Positions 62,504-64,000 of a stretch of DNA of 64,000 nt are shown in pieces. Within the stretch, counting starts at the first letter, position 1, and every line of letters starts with the position of its first letter. A model generated the notes under the pieces. That model made no database searches. It worked only from the letters and a program-made list of their open reading frames with translations, and was not told the DNA's origin. The stretch comes from Pleodorina starrii (lineage: Eukaryota; Chlorophyta; Chlorophyceae; Chlamydomonadales; Volvocaceae): the NCBI GenBank assembly GCA_030267565.1, contig BRXU01000035.1, positions 186,001-250,000 on the forward strand. The letters are read 5' to 3'. The position numbers were made by a program, and so were the translations under genes.

Positions 62504-64000
62504 AGATTGAACTTGCCCTGAACCTGCAGCACGGTAGCCAGGTTGTTGGCAGATGCCAGTGTATCCGGATGTTCAGGGCCTAGAATGCGCTCACGGACCT
62601 CCAAGGCCCGGCAGTAAAGTTGCTCCGCCTGATGGTACTTGCCCTGAGCCTGCAGCACGCTAGCCAGGTGGCTGGCGGATGCCAGTGTATCCGGATGTTC
62701 AGGGCCTAGAATGCGCTCGCTGGCCTCAAAGTCCCTGCGGTGTAGCTGTTCTGCCTGATCGTACTTGCCCTGAGCCTGCAGCAAGCTAGCTAGGTGGCTG
62801 ACGGACAACAGTGTTTCCGGATGTTCACGGCCAAGAATGCACTCACTGGCCTCCAAGGCCCTGCGGTGTAGCTGCTCTGCCTGATCGTACTTGCCCTGAG
62901 CCTGCAGCACGTTAGCCAGGTTGCTGACGATCACCAGTGTACTCGGATGTTCAGGGCCAAGAATGCGCTCACTGGCCTCCAAGGCCCTGCGGTGTAGCTG
63001 CTCTGCCTGATCGTACTTGCCCTGAGCCTTTAGCATGCAAGCCAGGTTGTTGACGGACGGCAGTGTACCCGGATGTTCAGGGCCAAGAATGCGCTTACTG
63101 GCCTCCAAGGCCCTGCGGTATAGCTGCTCTGCCTGATTGTGCTTGCTCTGGGCCTGCAGCACGTAAGCCAGTTTGTTGACGATCACCAGTGTATCCGGAT
63201 GTTCACGGCCAAGAATGCGCTCACGGACCTTCAAGGCCCTGTGGTGTAGCTGCTCTGCCTGATCGTACTTGGCCTGATCCTGCAGCACGTTAGCCAGGTT
63301 GCTGACGATCACCAGTGTGTTCGGATGTTCAGGGCCAAGAATGCGCGCACTGGCCTCCAAGGCCCTGCGGTGTAGCTGCTCTGCCTGATCGTACTTGCCC
63401 TGAGCCTGCAGCACGTTAGCCAGGTTGTTGACGGACGGGAGTGTACCCGGATGTATAGCGCCAAAAATGCGCTCACCGGCCTCCAAGGCCCTGCGGTGTA
63501 GCTGCGCTGCCTGTTCGTACTTGCCCTGAGCCTGCAGCACGGTAGCCAGGTTGCTGACGGACACCAGTGTATCCGGATGTTCAGGACCAAGAATGCGCTC
63601 CCTTGCCTCCAAGGCCCTGCGGTGTAGCTGCTCTGCCTGATCGTACTTGCCCTGATCATGCAGCACGCTAGCCAGGTTGCTGACGGACACCAGTGTACCC
63701 GGATGTTCAGGGCCAAGAATGCGTTCACCGGCCTCCAAGGCCCTGCGGTGTAGCTGCTCTGCCTGATCGTACTTGCCCTGATGTTGCAGCACGTTAGCCA
63801 GGTTGCTGATGATCACCAGTGTATCCGGATGTTCAGGGCCAAGAATGCGTTCACCGGCCTCCAAGGCCCTGCAATAAAGCTGCGCTGCCTGATGGTACTT
63901 GCCCTGAACGTCCAGCAAGTAAGCCAGGTTGTTGACGGACGGCAGTGTACGATGATGTCCAGGGCCAAGAATGCGCTCCCTGGCCTCCAAGTCCCTGCGT
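62500..64000 (-). CDS. Gene C: TPR array, partial
   Basis: Minus-strand frame running off the high end of the window. It has 11 complete 42-residue TPRs of the same kinesin-light-chain type as genes A and B (ILGPEHPDTLVSVSNLATVL) plus partial ones, closest to gene B (shared GTLPSVNNLAYLLDVQ and YHQAAQLYCRALEAGE units). It ends GKFNL-stop where an insertion interrupts the array; a further repeat fragment survives at 62210-62246. Any SHAW-type N-terminal exons would lie beyond 64000. It may be a pseudogene because of the insertion, or the stop may simply shorten the array. Confidence 0.65.
   Translation of the reverse strand, partial: RRDLEARERILGPGHHRTLPSVNNLAYLLDVQGKYHQAAQLYCRALEAGERILGPEHPDTLVIISNLANVLQHQGKYDQAEQLHRRALEAGERILGPEHPGTLVSVSNLASVLHDQGKYDQAEQLHRRALEARERILGPEHPDTLVSVSNLATVLQAQGKYEQAAQLHRRALEAGERIFGAIHPGTLPSVNNLANVLQAQGKYDQAEQLHRRALEASARILGPEHPNTLVIVSNLANVLQDQAKYDQAEQLHHRALKVRERILGREHPDTLVIVNKLAYVLQAQSKHNQAEQLYRRALEASKRILGPEHPGTLPSVNNLACMLKAQGKYDQAEQLHRRALEASERILGPEHPSTLVIVSNLANVLQAQGKYDQAEQLHRRALEASECILGREHPETLLSVSHLASLLQAQGKYDQAEQLHRRDFEASERILGPEHPDTLASASHLASVLQAQGKYHQAEQLYCRALEVRERILGPEHPDTLASANNLATVLQVQGKFNL

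Overview
This is eukaryotic nuclear DNA, most likely from a chlorophycean (volvocine/Chlamydomonas-type) green alga. The evidence is multi-exon genes with clean GT..AG introns, introns full of GT/CA and GTAC/GCATGC-type simple repeats, TGTAA motifs just downstream of two stop codons (the usual chlorophycean poly(A) signal), Gln/Ala/Pro-rich reading frames, and a dense load of LINE, SINE, Ty3/gypsy and DNA-transposon sequence. The lineage call is an inference; I could not run a search.

Layout. 0.9-13.2 kb: two tandem, minus-strand paralogous genes for secreted or membrane-anchored, Asn-rich beta-helix-like proteins. Their exons can be paired one by one. 13.5-15.5 kb: a degenerate repeat block (R). 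15.5-19.5 kb: gene A, a 'SHAW-WCLYE' (TIR-like?) domain joined to 14 kinesin-light-chain-type TPRs, with a LINE 3' end and about 290 bp of (AAT)n inside an intron. 19.66-21.45 kb: a retroelement carrying a Josephin-like cysteine-protease ORF. 21.9-28 kb: repeat copies with Ty3/gypsy RNase H relics. 29-30 kb: a second LINE family (B). 31.2-39.5 kb: gene B, paralogue of gene A, with a 5.6 kb intron swollen by a LINE-B copy that itself holds a SINE. 40.2-44.2 kb: a young LINE-A insertion with a 10-bp target duplication and an open 1,250-residue frame (PCIF1-methyltransferase-like region, RNase H, zinc motif, restriction-like endonuclease). 44.2-46.3 kb: another LINE-A copy split by an 887-bp CACTA-like transposon. 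48.4-50.3 kb: a six-exon gene of unknown function with an in-frame TAA near its start. 52-62 kb: a second copy of the 21.9-27 kb repeat complex, with a gypsy integrase split by a 426-bp tRNA-derived SINE that has a 16-bp target duplication. 62.5-64 kb: a third TPR array (gene C), running off the window.

Reading the region as a whole: it looks like a cluster of a repeat-rich receptor-like family (A, B, C) in a transposon graveyard. The paralogues serve as empty-site references, so several insertions can be dated relative to each other. The strongest candidates for something undescribed are the SHAW-TPR genes with homogenising TPR arrays, the LINE-A protein architecture, the Josephin-like ORF that shares LINE-A's 3' end, and the beta-helix pair.
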